Assembly (NCBI RefSeq): GCF_024346955.1 | Contig: NZ_AP024884.1 | Location: 1,240,001-1,304,000, forward strand | Source: Vibrio mangrovi | Lineage (GTDB): Bacteria > Pseudomonadota > Gammaproteobacteria > Enterobacterales > Vibrionaceae | Direction: 5' to 3' | Length of the DNA: 64,000 bases | Shown: in pieces, positions 25,556-34,610 of the stretch | Layout of the letters: every line of letters begins with the position of its first letter | Numbering within the stretch: position 1 is the first letter of the stretch | Made by a program: the position numbers and the translations under genes | Notes under the pieces: generated by a model | What the model saw: the letters and a program-made list of their open reading frames with translations, nothing else | What the model was told of the DNA's origin: nothing | Database searches by the model: none

Positions 25556-26461
25556 TTACTGGCCTTTCACCACTTCAACCGGAATACCGTTTTTACTGAT
25601 CAATGCTGCTCTGGCTTTCTGATCTGAATGATGAAATTCTTCCATCCACCAGCTGAGCTCCTGAGGCAGAACCAGCGGTTTCTTACTTCCGTTACTCCGT
25701 GTCAGCGGTTCATGTGCTTCGACAAACACGGAACGATCCGGCTCTAGAGATACCTTAACAGGCTCATCAATCACCCGGACTTTTTCTCCGATACGAACAT
25801 GATGAAACAACCAGTCAATATCTTTCGGATTCATCCGGATACAACCGGAACTGACCCGTAATCCGATACCGAAATCTTTATTCGTTCCATGAATCAGATA
25901 ATCACCGGAACCATAAGCCAGCCGTAATGCAAACAGCCCCAGCGGGTTTTCCGGACCGGAAGGAACAACCGGGGGAAGCTCAATGCCTTTCTTCTGATAT
26001 TCAGCCCGAATTGACTGAGGAGGTGTCCAGGTTGGATTTGCTCTCTTCTGGCTGATTTTGGTTTCCATCTCTGGTGTATCCCGCCCTATCCGGCCAATAC
26101 CGACCGGAAAGATATGTACCAGATGCTTGTCCGGCTCAAAGTAGTAAAGTCTCAGCTCTGCCAGATTAATCACAATTCCCTGCCAGGGAACATCCGGCAG
26201 AATCGTCTGAGCCGGTATCGTCATCACATGTCCGGCCTGAGGCAAAAACGGGTCAACACCGGGATTTGCTTCCATCATCGTCAGAAAACCCACATCATAG
26301 GTATCAGCAATATGCGCCACCGTTTCACCTTTCTGCACTTCATGATAGGCAATTTTCCCCACAATACGGCTTCCCTGAACCGGGAAGTCATATGTTCTGG
26401 CCTGTACACCCTGACAAAAAATTATGAGAGCCAACAGCAGGCTACGAATCATGACAACCAT
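25556..26461 (-). CDS. L,D-transpeptidase (ErfK/YbiS/YcfS type)
   Basis: Start at 26461 or, giving a cleaner signal peptide, at 26452 (MIRSLLLALIIFCQGVQA). About 300 residues: signal, a LysM-type segment (YHEVQKGETVAHIADTY), then a YkuD catalytic domain with HGTNKDFGIGLRVSSGCIRM, which holds the catalytic Cys and His. Periplasmic. Family members attach Lpp to meso-diaminopimelate of peptidoglycan or form 3-3 cross-links. Next to lpp, the anchoring role is the best guess. The gene overlaps the end of phrB by 20 bases, so it is the last gene of the rudS-merR-phrB operon. Confidence 0.9.
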   Translation of the reverse strand: MVVMIRSLLLALIIFCQGVQARTYDFPVQGSRIVGKIAYHEVQKGETVAHIADTYDVGFLTMMEANPGVDPFLPQAGHVMTIPAQTILPDVPWQGIVINLAELRLYYFEPDKHLVHIFPVGIGRIGRDTPEMETKISQKRANPTWTPPQSIRAEYQKKGIELPPVVPSGPENPLGLFALRLAYGSGDYLIHGTNKDFGIGLRVSSGCIRMNPKDIDWLFHHVRIGEKVRVIDEPVKVSLEPDRSVFVEAHEPLTRSNGSKKPLVLPQELSWWMEEFHHSDQKARAALISKNGIPVEVVKGQ

Positions 26462-27863
26462 TATCCTTTGCTTTACGGTAAAGAGATAAGGTTAGCGTTC
26501 TTTCCACCTGATGATCAACGATTGGTTGAGGATATGACAGAGAACTCACACATGGTGCGTTCCAGGGTTCATGAATCCATCGTTTGGATACGCCTTGTAA
26601 TTCAGGGATCCAGTGACGGACAAAATCACCTTCCGGGTCAAACTTTTTCCCCTGAGTCACCGGGTTAAAAATCCGGAAGTAAGGCTGACCATCGCACCCG
26701 GTTGAAGATGACCATTGCCATCCTCCGTTATTGGCAGCAAAATCACCATCGATCAACCGACTCATGAAATAACGTTCACCTTCCCTCCAGTCAATATGTA
26801 AGTCTTTGGTCAGGAAGCTGGCAACAATCATCCTCAGACGATTGTGCATCCATCCGGTTTGATTCAGTTGTCTCATCGCAGCATCAACGATCGGATAACC
26901 AGTCACTCCCTGCTGCCAACATTGCAGGTATTCCGGAGCATGATGCCAGATCAGTTGTTCCCCCCAGGGGTGAAAGCTTTTACCCCGGCACACCGACGGC
27001 TGAAAATAAACCAGATGCTGATAAAATTCCCGCCAGATCAATTCATTCAACCAAGACTCAGCCCCTGCTGATAAAACACCATGCTGCGACTCCTGATACA
27101 ATCTTGCCAGACACTGACGTACAGATAATGCCCCAATCGCCAGATAGGGAGATAAGCCGCTGGTTGCTGTCAGAGCCGGAAAGTCACGCTGTTGATGATA
27201 CTCACCGACACGTTCACGGCAAAAAGTCCGCAGCAGATCCCGGATCTGATTTGTCTGTACCGGCCATGCAGCACTGGATATCCGTGGATAGCTGAAAGGT
27301 TCACAGCAATCATCCACATTCAGTAAATCCGTTGTCTGTGGCCTGACCGCCGGTGATGTAGTAGTCACCTTCGGCACTGAAGCCAGTACTCGCCAGGCTT
27401 TCTGGAAAGGGGTAAATACTTTAAAAAATTCTCCTTGCTTATTGAGTACCTGCCCGGGTGGGAGCAGACACCTATCATGGAACTCCCGGCAGGCGATCCC
27501 CAGAGCCAGAAGCTGCTGTTTCAGCTCTTGATCCCGGAGACATTCATTAAGTTCATACTCTATGTTCAGCAAAACTTCATTGACCATCAGTCGCTGCGCC
27601 AAAGAGATAACCGCCTCGACACTTTCGTCAAAAGAGCCGACTTCCTGATAGAATAAAGGGACATTCAACTGCCTGAGTTCAGCACGAATCACCGCCAGGC
27701 GCCGGTAAATCAGGTCAGCCTGTATCGGTGCCATGTCATGTTGCTGCCACTGTCCGGGAGTTGCAATAAAGACAGCGCACACCGGTTCACCACTCTGGAT
27801 TGCCTGATGCAGTGCCGTATGATCAACTGTTCTTAAATCACGTCTGAACCAAACCAGTTTCAT
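26442..27863 (-). CDS. phrB: Deoxyribodipyrimidine photolyase (cyclobutane pyrimidine dimer)
   Basis: 473 residues. N-terminal photolyase domain MKLVWFRRDLRTVDHTALHQA (antenna-cofactor fold), C-terminal FAD domain with ARLYQESQ, LNELIWREFYQHL, TGYPIVDAAMRQL, WMHNRLRMIVASFL, and the signature block SSTGCDGQPYFRIFNPV. The full length and the conserved Trp-rich blocks indicate an active class I CPD photolyase that repairs UV dimers with blue light. It overlaps the MerR gene upstream by 4 bases (ATGA) and the L,D-transpeptidase gene downstream by 20. Confidence 0.95.
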   Translation of the reverse strand: MKLVWFRRDLRTVDHTALHQAIQSGEPVCAVFIATPGQWQQHDMAPIQADLIYRRLAVIRAELRQLNVPLFYQEVGSFDESVEAVISLAQRLMVNEVLLNIEYELNECLRDQELKQQLLALGIACREFHDRCLLPPGQVLNKQGEFFKVFTPFQKAWRVLASVPKVTTTSPAVRPQTTDLLNVDDCCEPFSYPRISSAAWPVQTNQIRDLLRTFCRERVGEYHQQRDFPALTATSGLSPYLAIGALSVRQCLARLYQESQHGVLSAGAESWLNELIWREFYQHLVYFQPSVCRGKSFHPWGEQLIWHHAPEYLQCWQQGVTGYPIVDAAMRQLNQTGWMHNRLRMIVASFLTKDLHIDWREGERYFMSRLIDGDFAANNGGWQWSSSTGCDGQPYFRIFNPVTQGKKFDPEGDFVRHWIPELQGVSKRWIHEPWNAPCVSSLSYPQPIVDHQVERTLTLSLYRKAKDNGCHDS

Positions 27864-28744
27864 TCTGATTCAACCTCCTGTTCACCAAACTGTTGTAACA
27901 AACCGGCACAGGAGATCACTAATGGTGTCTGTCCTGCTAATGGTGTCTGTCCTGCTAACATTTGTCCCGCAGACGTTTCCGTTTCTGACGTCTGTCCCTG
28001 TAATTTCTCCAACTGAGTCATCACCTGCCGCTGCTTTTTCGTCGGAGCCCGGTTAGAAAAAAAGTCGATGCGCTGAAATGTACCCCCGGAAACATGATCG
28101 ATTAATCCGGAAAGCTCCTCCACACCATCAAGAAACACGGCAAAATAGCCTTGCTCTGCAATCTGTAATGCCCGTAGCCATGCCCAAAGGCTGCCAACAG
28201 CATCCAGACTGACACACAGACATTTTCCCAGATGACTCGCCCGGTTTGCTGAAGTCATCATCCAGGCAAACTGACCGACCATAATCGCCTGAAACAGACC
28301 TCTCTGAATCGACTGTTGCGATCCTTTCATCCGGCTCAGGGCTTCATCTGCCGGAATAATGAACTGTTGTCTGACGATCTCCAGCGGATAAGTTTTCAAT
28401 ACTGAAATAACCACCGTCTCAGCTTTGCCCCGATTCAACTGCGCCAGTGCTGCAAGAAATGTTTCGCATTCTTCCAGTACGGGTGAATGGGGTGGCTGAA
28501 CTTCTGAAGATCCGGCAGTCTGTAGCAGATGAGCAACATTGCCGATCGATATACCTTTCACCAGCCAGTTCTGGATCTGCTGAATTAACTCAATATCCCG
28601 TTCACTATATAAACGGTGTCCTTTTTCTGTCCGTTGCGGCTCGATCAGGTGATAGCGCCGTTGCCAGGCCCTGAGCGTCACCGGCTTCACCCCAGTGATG
28701 GCCGATACTTCACGAATTGCATAACGTTTTTCTTTAGAGTCCAT
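27860..28744 (-). CDS. MerR-family regulator of the light-repair operon
   Basis: 294 residues. N-terminal MerR winged helix (YAIREVSAITGVKPVTLRAW, RRYHLIEPQRTEKGHRLYS), typical of the CarA/CarH/LitR group. The ~200-residue C-terminal region has the size of a cobalamin-binding sensor, but the B12-contacting DxHxxG motif and the preceding ExxxH are not visible, so light sensing through B12 is doubtful. Near the end the protein repeats AGQTPL twice from an exact 18-base tandem repeat. It lies between rudS (11-base overlap) and phrB (4-base overlap), so it likely controls this operon. Confidence 0.88.
   Translation of the reverse strand: MDSKEKRYAIREVSAITGVKPVTLRAWQRRYHLIEPQRTEKGHRLYSERDIELIQQIQNWLVKGISIGNVAHLLQTAGSSEVQPPHSPVLEECETFLAALAQLNRGKAETVVISVLKTYPLEIVRQQFIIPADEALSRMKGSQQSIQRGLFQAIMVGQFAWMMTSANRASHLGKCLCVSLDAVGSLWAWLRALQIAEQGYFAVFLDGVEELSGLIDHVSGGTFQRIDFFSNRAPTKKQRQVMTQLEKLQGQTSETETSAGQMLAGQTPLAGQTPLVISCAGLLQQFGEQEVESE
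27920..27955. repeat. 18-base tandem repeat, two copies, inside the merR gene
   Basis: TAATGGTGTCTGTCCTGC is present at 27920-27937 and again at 27938-27955 without change. The unit is a multiple of three and keeps the frame. It resembles the GTCTGTCC motif found just downstream at 27989-28004. Confidence 0.9.
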
Positions 28745-29690
28745 AGCGTAACTTCAGTGTCTGAGGATAAGGATTTAAGTAATGTTGTTGTGCCAGATAC
28801 GGATTCGGATACATGGTCAGATAATGTTGAATCAACGTGACCGGTACCAGTATTGGCAACAGTCCCTGACGGTACTCATGAATAATCCGGGTCAGTTCTG
28901 CTTTCTGAACAGGCCCGAGCAGGCGTTTAAAATATCCCTGAATATGCATCAGCACATTGGTACAGTTTTTACGGCTGGCCGATTTAGATAATGCCTGCAT
29001 CAGCCCAAGCCGGTATTGTTCAAAGAAATCTTCCTGCTTCTCGTTTCCCATCATGGCGACCATCTGTCCGAGAGCCCGGTAGGCTTTTGGATCATGGGCC
29101 ATCAGCGTAAACTTATACCGACTGTGAAACGCGACAACTTTTGCCGGTGTCGGCTGCGAACCGACTGACTGATATAAATCATGCAAACAGAAAACCCGTA
29201 GTATGAAATTTTCCCGTAGATTGGGATCATTCAGACGACCATCTTCCTCAATCGGCAACCAGGGCATTTTTTCCATCAACCGCTGCGTATATAAACCGAC
29301 ACCGCCTTTACGAACCCCATTTTTATGGTAAACCTTAACCTGCTGCATCCCACATGTCGGTGACTTTGCAGCAACTACATAACCACACAGCGGATTCTGC
29401 AAGCGACTCAATTCAGATAAGGCTGTATCCGTAAACACTGACAGTTGCCCAGTATAATCCATAGCATCATTTTTCGTTTCCACCAGCCGAATCGCTCCCT
29501 CCTGTTCAAACTGACGAATGGTGGGTCTGGGAACCGACATCCCGGCGCCTATTTCAGGACAAACCGGAACAAACTCCAGGAATGAAGCCAGAGACTCCGT
29601 TACAAAATGGTTTTTCTTATGTCCACCATCAAAGCGAACACGTTGCCCAATAACACAACTACTCACACCAACCGGGATTTTTGTTTCCAT
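28734..29690 (-). CDS. rudS: RudS-like tRNA 4-thiouridine desulfidase (DUF523-DUF1722)
   Basis: 318 residues. The N-terminal half is DUF523/TudS, with cysteines in VSSCVIG (Cys12), PVCPEIG (Cys44) and SPTCGM (Cys113), the set that holds a [4Fe-4S] cluster in thiouracil desulfidases. The C-terminal half (from ~190, YKFTLMAHDPKAYRALG) is DUF1722/YbgA. The two-domain fusion is the RudS architecture, known to remove sulfur from 4-thiouridine in tRNA, the near-UV-absorbing base at position 8. First gene of the operon with merR and phrB, so both light-damaged nucleic acids and their sensitiser are handled by one transcript. The gene symbol rests on family knowledge. Confidence 0.85.
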   Translation of the reverse strand: METKIPVGVSSCVIGQRVRFDGGHKKNHFVTESLASFLEFVPVCPEIGAGMSVPRPTIRQFEQEGAIRLVETKNDAMDYTGQLSVFTDTALSELSRLQNPLCGYVVAAKSPTCGMQQVKVYHKNGVRKGGVGLYTQRLMEKMPWLPIEEDGRLNDPNLRENFILRVFCLHDLYQSVGSQPTPAKVVAFHSRYKFTLMAHDPKAYRALGQMVAMMGNEKQEDFFEQYRLGLMQALSKSASRKNCTNVLMHIQGYFKRLLGPVQKAELTRIIHEYRQGLLPILVPVTLIQHYLTMYPNPYLAQQHYLNPYPQTLKLRYGL

Positions 29691-29707
29691 TGTCCTGCCC
29701 CTATTGC

Positions 29708-29754
29708 TATACCAAAATAGTTATACAAAAAATGAAGACGTATAGTAACTATAG
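29708..29754 (-). promoter_or_regulatory. Cluster of TATAC/GTATA inverted repeats, candidate MerR operator
   Basis: Immediately upstream of rudS (start at 29690) lie TATAC at 29708-29712, TATAC at 29722-29726 with GTATA at 29740-29744 (13 bases between), and the palindrome TATAGTAACTATA at 29741-29753. TTGTACAA follows at 29759-29766. The pattern is close to published LitR-type boxes (inverted TRTACA halves about 12 bases apart). Confidence 0.5.
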
Positions 29755-29930
29755 CAGGTTGTACAAAAAAAGATCATGTATCATTTTTATTTTTATCGTT
29801 GGTTTAATTCTGTACTTGTCAAAATATCGACCAGAAATATTTTTCACCCTTCTGAAATCATCTTATGATGGTTACTGTGTAAAAACTAAAAGAAGCCATT
29901 TGATGATTTGTTTCGGGTAATCAGCAACTA

Positions 29931-29947
29931 TTGGCACATTTTATGCC
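29931..29947 (+). promoter_or_regulatory. Sigma-54 promoter of the TPR/GGDEF operon
   Basis: TTGGCACATTTTATGCC: GG at 29933-29934 and GC at 29945-29946 with exactly 10 bases between; the TTGGCAC half is a perfect match to consensus. Predicted +1 near 29958, about 140 bases before the first gene. Confidence 0.8.
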
Positions 29948-30099
29948 TAAAACAACCCGGACGCTGGTTTCAACGACCATATAAGTCTGTAGAATGAGTC
30001 CCTGATTTGAGATTATGACCAGGATTCCTGTCATAAATAATCCCGGCCAGGATAATAAGAGCAGTTTGTCGGAGTGACGTAACAAAGGAATAATTAAGT

Positions 30100-31566
30100 T
30101 TGGAAAAAAGCCTTTATCTCCTTGAAATTGAAATAGAGCAGCTCAAACGCCGTTTCGAGTTTGCGCCTGCAGACGTTCTGTCTGAAGCAGACCAATGTCT
30201 GATACGTTCCAGACAAATTCACTTCGCTGAAGGTATCATCCAGTGCCTTATGCTGATGTGCCGATGCTCACTGTTGCTGGGAAAACATACTCAGGGTATC
30301 CGATGTGCCAAGGAAGCTCTGGCCGCTCAAAATGAACTGGATAACGACGAATATTTGCCGGAAATACTTCACCTCCATGCACTGCACTTTTGGGAAGAGG
30401 GGAAATTTTATACCGCCCAGCAGTACTGGATCCATGCTCTGGAACAGGCCGCCCTTGAAGAAGAAATCGATATTCTTATTGAAAGCTTATTAGGACTGGG
30501 GAATATCTGGCGCAGTACTCACGAATATCATCTGGCCTGCGCAACCCATGAGCTGGCGGTCAAAGTAGCCAATAATACTCGTCAGGAGTCTCTTGAAGGG
30601 CGCGCCAGAATTTTGTGGGCATGGGATTTATATCTGCTGAACCGCTATGTTGACATGTTAACGGTACTCGATGGAGCGCTGGAAGTTCTGGAAGATAGTC
30701 ATTTCCAACAGCAACTTGCTGAGGTCTGGGATTTTCGGGCACTGGCACTATTGGGGCTGGAACGTCTGGAAGATGCCGAAGAAGCGGCCAGAAATGCCCA
30801 CGATCTGGCAGTCGCCAACAATCTTTCCTGGGTGAAAGCACACTCGTATGTCAACCGGGCTCGTCTGGAGATGTTACGTCAGAATATGGTCGAGGCAACC
30901 GCTCTGCTCAACCGGGCAGAACAGGCAGCACGGGATACTACCAATGATGAACTGCTGGCACTGGTCTATTATCAGCAATCACTGGTTGCTGAACAGCAAC
31001 AGGATTATCAGGCTGCATTATCGGCTTTCAAGCGATACCGCAGTTACTCGACCTCACAACTGAAGATCCAGACAAACCGGGAAAGTAAAGATAAAATCCG
31101 TAACTCAAAGAAGCAGTTGGAACAGAGAGCCAGAAAGCTGATCAACCGGATTCGGGGACAATATGAGTATGATCCGGAAAAACATCTCTCCAATGTCGTT
31201 TCGGAGACTTACTGGTGGGAACAACTGGTTTTATTTAAAACGGCTCTGAAATCTTCAAACTATTCTGTTGTCATTATTTATCATGAGAATCCAAGATACA
31301 TTGATGCCTGTACCGAGCTGACACACTCTTTATGTTCAAAACAGGATCTTGTTTCCCGTTTAAGCTCGGATCGTCTGGGATTATTGCTTGCAGACAAAGG
31401 CGACGATGCTCGACAGGTTTTTCATATTTTACAGCAGATGATTAAAATTTATCCTTGGGGAAGAAAAGGTCTGACAGGAAAACTTCCGGATATTTCACTT
31501 CATGATATCCTCTCCTTCCCGTTTACATTAGATCAACTTACTGAATTACCACTGAAAGGGTCGTAG
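30100..31566 (+). CDS. TPR protein with degenerate GGDEF domain
   Basis: Start TTG at 30100 with AAAGGA upstream; no ATG fits better. 488 residues. The first ~330 are helical TPR-like repeats (for example LLGLGNIWRSTHEYHLACATHE and ALVYYQQSLVAEQQQDYQAAL). After a basic coiled-coil linker comes a ~130-residue domain of GGDEF size in which the signature position reads SSDRLGLLLAD (422-426 SSDRL) instead of GGDEF, so no cyclase activity is expected. Cytosolic. One base separates it from the next gene, which has the same layout with an intact GGEEF. The pair looks like an ancient duplication with one pseudo-enzyme. Confidence 0.8.
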   Translation: MEKSLYLLEIEIEQLKRRFEFAPADVLSEADQCLIRSRQIHFAEGIIQCLMLMCRCSLLLGKHTQGIRCAKEALAAQNELDNDEYLPEILHLHALHFWEEGKFYTAQQYWIHALEQAALEEEIDILIESLLGLGNIWRSTHEYHLACATHELAVKVANNTRQESLEGRARILWAWDLYLLNRYVDMLTVLDGALEVLEDSHFQQQLAEVWDFRALALLGLERLEDAEEAARNAHDLAVANNLSWVKAHSYVNRARLEMLRQNMVEATALLNRAEQAARDTTNDELLALVYYQQSLVAEQQQDYQAALSAFKRYRSYSTSQLKIQTNRESKDKIRNSKKQLEQRARKLINRIRGQYEYDPEKHLSNVVSETYWWEQLVLFKTALKSSNYSVVIIYHENPRYIDACTELTHSLCSKQDLVSRLSSDRLGLLLADKGDDARQVFHILQQMIKIYPWGRKGLTGKLPDISLHDILSFPFTLDQLTELPLKGS

Positions 31567-31567
31567 A

Positions 31568-33148
31568 ATGCAAGACTTACTCGATAAAGTAAAAGATGCT
31601 GGTCTTGATGTTACATCCGTTAGTGGAGAGGAAGCGATTGCCTTCTGGGAACGAGTCAAAAACGATATTGCTTCAACACCATGGCAAAAAGCACAGTGCT
31701 ATATTATCAGTGCCGAATACAGAGCATCGCTGAATCAGTTTCAACAAAGTATTGAGGAATTGAAAACAGCGTTAAAACTCCTGCAATTACCTCAGGATGC
31801 AGAGAGAATCTTATCGATTGAAATTAGTTTAAGTGAGCGTTTTATTGAAATCGGTGATTACCAGACAGCCTTGCAAGAATACATTTCTATTTCAAATATT
31901 GCTGTTGAGCACGGTTTTATTGATGAATATGCTCAGGCAGTCCTTGGTATGGGCTCACTCTGCCATCGCTACGGCGAAGCCGCAAAAGCACTCCGCTTTT
32001 ATCAGAAAATCGACAGTATTGATCATGCAATGTCCAGTCGTGCACTGCGTCTGAAGTACAAAGTCTGTATGCTTGCCTGTTACATTGATCTCAAAAATTA
32101 TAAGCGGGCAGAAGCACTCATCAAAGAGTGTGAAGAACTCAGTATACTGGTCAGTGATAAAACGCTGGCGGGTCAGATTCTCCTGTACAAAGCAAAAATT
32201 TGCCTTGCCAGAAACAATGTCACCGACGCCTTGCAGATCATTGCTGCTGTGCCTTATACAACCCGGCATAACTATCTCGCATCACTTTCATGCCTGATTA
32301 AAATCGAGCTTTCTCTCTGCTTCATGCAGATAGGAAAAGCACACATTGCAGAGATGCTGCTTCTGAGCCAAAACAAAAAAATTGCCTCTTTTACACATCC
32401 GGAACTGAAAAAAGATTTGTATCAGGCCCTGAGTAATATTTATGAATATCAGCATAAATATCAGCAGGCTCTGGATTGTCAGAAACGGGCCTTTCAGGTT
32501 GAAACCGATCTGATGAGGCGGATTCCGATCGGAGACTTAGGCGCAACTCAGCTACGCCGGTTATCCCGTTTTGAACTGCAGTTAAAACTCATTCTGTCAG
32601 AAATTGAAAACCGGGAACTCAAAGAAACCACGGAAAACCAGAAAAATACAGTGGCCCAGTTACAACAGGATGTGTTTACCGATCCGCTGACCAAGCTACA
32701 CAATCGCCGCTGGCTGGAAACTAAACTCAAAGATCTGTTACTTCATGAGACATCTTTTGCATTTTTAGTCGTTGATATCGACCATTTCAAATCAATTAAC
32801 GATGAACTCAGCCACCTTGTCGGAGACAAAGCCATCGTCAACGTTTCAAGTAAGCTGAGTGGCTATTTCAATTTCAAACAAGCATCCTGCGTCCGTTTCG
32901 GAGGCGAAGAATTTCTGGTCATTCTCGAAGATGTCACACTGGAAGAAGCACAAATGCATGGTGAACACTTCCGTGAACATATTTACCAGTTTAACTGGCA
33001 GGATATTCTGGGGGAACGAGGCTTAACAGTCAGTATCGGTATTACATTACACAAAGAAGGGGAAAATACTCAGCGTACCTTCTACAGAGCTGACAAAGCC
33101 TTATACCGCGCGAAAGCAAATGGCCGTAACCAAGTCTGTACCGAGTAA
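31568..33148 (+). CDS. TPR-GGDEF diguanylate cyclase
   Basis: 526 residues, no membrane segment. N-terminal ~350 residues are TPR-like helices (FQQSIEELKTALKLLQLP, AKALRFYQKIDSIDHAM, YQQALDCQKRAFQVE), then a coiled coil (ENRELKETTENQKNTVAQLQQD), then GGDEF: FTDPLTKLHNRRWLE, VDIDHFKSINDELSH, and GGEEF at 445-449. All catalytic residues are present, so it should make cyclic-di-GMP; there is no RxxD inhibitory site. The ATG lies 1 base after the stop of the pseudo-GGDEF gene. The TPR half probably senses a partner protein, plausibly that paralogue. Confidence 0.9.
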   Translation: MQDLLDKVKDAGLDVTSVSGEEAIAFWERVKNDIASTPWQKAQCYIISAEYRASLNQFQQSIEELKTALKLLQLPQDAERILSIEISLSERFIEIGDYQTALQEYISISNIAVEHGFIDEYAQAVLGMGSLCHRYGEAAKALRFYQKIDSIDHAMSSRALRLKYKVCMLACYIDLKNYKRAEALIKECEELSILVSDKTLAGQILLYKAKICLARNNVTDALQIIAAVPYTTRHNYLASLSCLIKIELSLCFMQIGKAHIAEMLLLSQNKKIASFTHPELKKDLYQALSNIYEYQHKYQQALDCQKRAFQVETDLMRRIPIGDLGATQLRRLSRFELQLKLILSEIENRELKETTENQKNTVAQLQQDVFTDPLTKLHNRRWLETKLKDLLLHETSFAFLVVDIDHFKSINDELSHLVGDKAIVNVSSKLSGYFNFKQASCVRFGGEEFLVILEDVTLEEAQMHGEHFREHIYQFNWQDILGERGLTVSIGITLHKEGENTQRTFYRADKALYRAKANGRNQVCTE

Positions 33149-33166
33149 GAAATAGTCCCTTTATTG

Positions 33167-33199
33167 TGTGGACAGCAGCCCTGTTGCTGACCGTCCACA
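33167..33199. terminator. Hairpin between convergent genes
   Basis: Outer stem TGTGGAC/GTCCACA (33167-33173 and 33193-33199) continued by an inner AGCA/TGCT helix. It has no T run. It separates the cyclase gene from the convergent MFS gene. Confidence 0.55.
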
Positions 33200-33216
33200 T
33201 ATCCGCTCTATTATAT

Positions 33217-34401
33217 CTACTGCCATTGCAGCACTTTAACTTCATTTCCCCGGCCGGGCACTCTGGGAATATTCAGAGCCAGAATTAAAGAAAGACATGC
33301 CAGTCCGGCTCCAATGTAAAACACCATTGCCGGAGAGACCATCCAGATCATGCCGAAAGAAGCAGGAATAACAACAGCTGCAATATGGTTAATCGTGAAA
33401 GAAACACCTGCCGTCGATGCCATATCTGCCGGGTCAGCAATTTTCTGAAAATACGTTTTGATAGCCAGAGCCAGAGCGAAGAACAGATGATCGATGACAT
33501 ATAGTCCTGCGGCATAATGACTGTTTTCAACGACAGCATAGCCGATAAACACAACTAGTAATCCCAGATATTCTACGACCAGAGCCCGTTGTTCACCGAT
33601 CCGGCCAATAGCCCGGCCAATCCGTTTGGCAAATAAAAAGTTAAACAAATAGTTGATCAAAAACAGTAAAGTTATTTCTCCGGCGGAGTAACCAAATTTT
33701 TCTACCATCAGAAAACCGGCAAATACCGTAAAAATCTGCCGACGGGCACCACTCAGAAATGTCAACATGTAATATAGCCAATAACGTTTTCTCAGCAGCA
33801 ATTTCTTATTCTGGACCGTATGAGCCTGATACTGTGGGAAAGCACTCCAGGCAAACAAAGCCAATAAAAATGCAATGCCACCAGTGACCATATAAACCCA
33901 TAGATAAGGTAACGAAAAAACCTCTAACATGACCCACAGCGCACCGTAAGTCAGTAATGATGCGAAGGCACCAACTGAAATCATACGGCCAAGCATCTCC
34001 GGCGCTTCGTCTTTATTCATCCACTGTAGTGTCAGAGACTGCTTCATTGTCTCCATATAGTGGAATCCCGCAGACATCAGTAAAGTCGTCAACAACAGCC
34101 CGGAAAAGGACGGGAAAAAGCCGGTTATTGCTGTCCCAGCCGTTAGCATCAATAAGGCAATCACCAGAAACCGCTGTTCTCTGATAAAAGGCAGAATGAA
34201 TACTGCAGTAAAAGCCAGTAAACCGGGAATCTCTCTGACACTTTGTAAGATCCCCATATCTGCACCATTAAACTGTGCTTTTTCAATCGCAAAGTTGTTC
34301 AGTAGAGCCATCCAGCTTGAAAAAGCTATCGGAACAATAACTGAAACAATTAACAAAAAATTCGTTGGGGTCTGCCAGCTGTAAGATTGCCGATTCAACA
34401 T
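33217..34401 (-). CDS. MFS transporter
   Basis: The start at 34401 (MLNRQSYSWQTPTNF) has GGTGA nearby; an ATG at 34410 is also possible. 394 residues with about twelve membrane helices. VREIPGLLAFTAVFILPFI and a loop with RxxxRxxG-like charge (FAKRIGRAIGRIGEQRA) support the major facilitator fold. No substrate signature is recognised. It lies just downstream, on the same strand, of the Qrr RNA gene, but the Qrr terminator separates them and ~200 bases intervene. Confidence 0.85.
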   Translation of the reverse strand: MLNRQSYSWQTPTNFLLIVSVIVPIAFSSWMALLNNFAIEKAQFNGADMGILQSVREIPGLLAFTAVFILPFIREQRFLVIALLMLTAGTAITGFFPSFSGLLLTTLLMSAGFHYMETMKQSLTLQWMNKDEAPEMLGRMISVGAFASLLTYGALWVMLEVFSLPYLWVYMVTGGIAFLLALFAWSAFPQYQAHTVQNKKLLLRKRYWLYYMLTFLSGARRQIFTVFAGFLMVEKFGYSAGEITLLFLINYLFNFLFAKRIGRAIGRIGEQRALVVEYLGLLVVFIGYAVVENSHYAAGLYVIDHLFFALALAIKTYFQKIADPADMASTAGVSFTINHIAAVVIPASFGMIWMVSPAMVFYIGAGLACLSLILALNIPRVPGRGNEVKVLQWQ

Positions 34402-34610
34402 GATCACCATTTATATTTCAGAAGGTTTATATTTTGAAAAGCTTATGTTTGAAACAGCTTATGTTTTAAACAGGAATGATATCATACGCTGTTCGGATAC
34501 AAATGAGAACTGATATCACCTGATACAATAGTACACATTTGATACAAAAATCAGGGAACGGCATGCTAAATCATGCTCAGACACGTTGGGAGAAACGGAT
34601 AAACAACACA

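Noticed and set aside
26114..26668. 184-codon frame antisense to the transpeptidase and photolyase genes
   Set aside because: A shadow of two clearly homologous genes.
29681..29920. 79-codon plus-strand frame at the rudS promoter
   Set aside because: It overlaps the rudS start and the operator-like repeats; hydrophobic part reflects AT-rich DNA.
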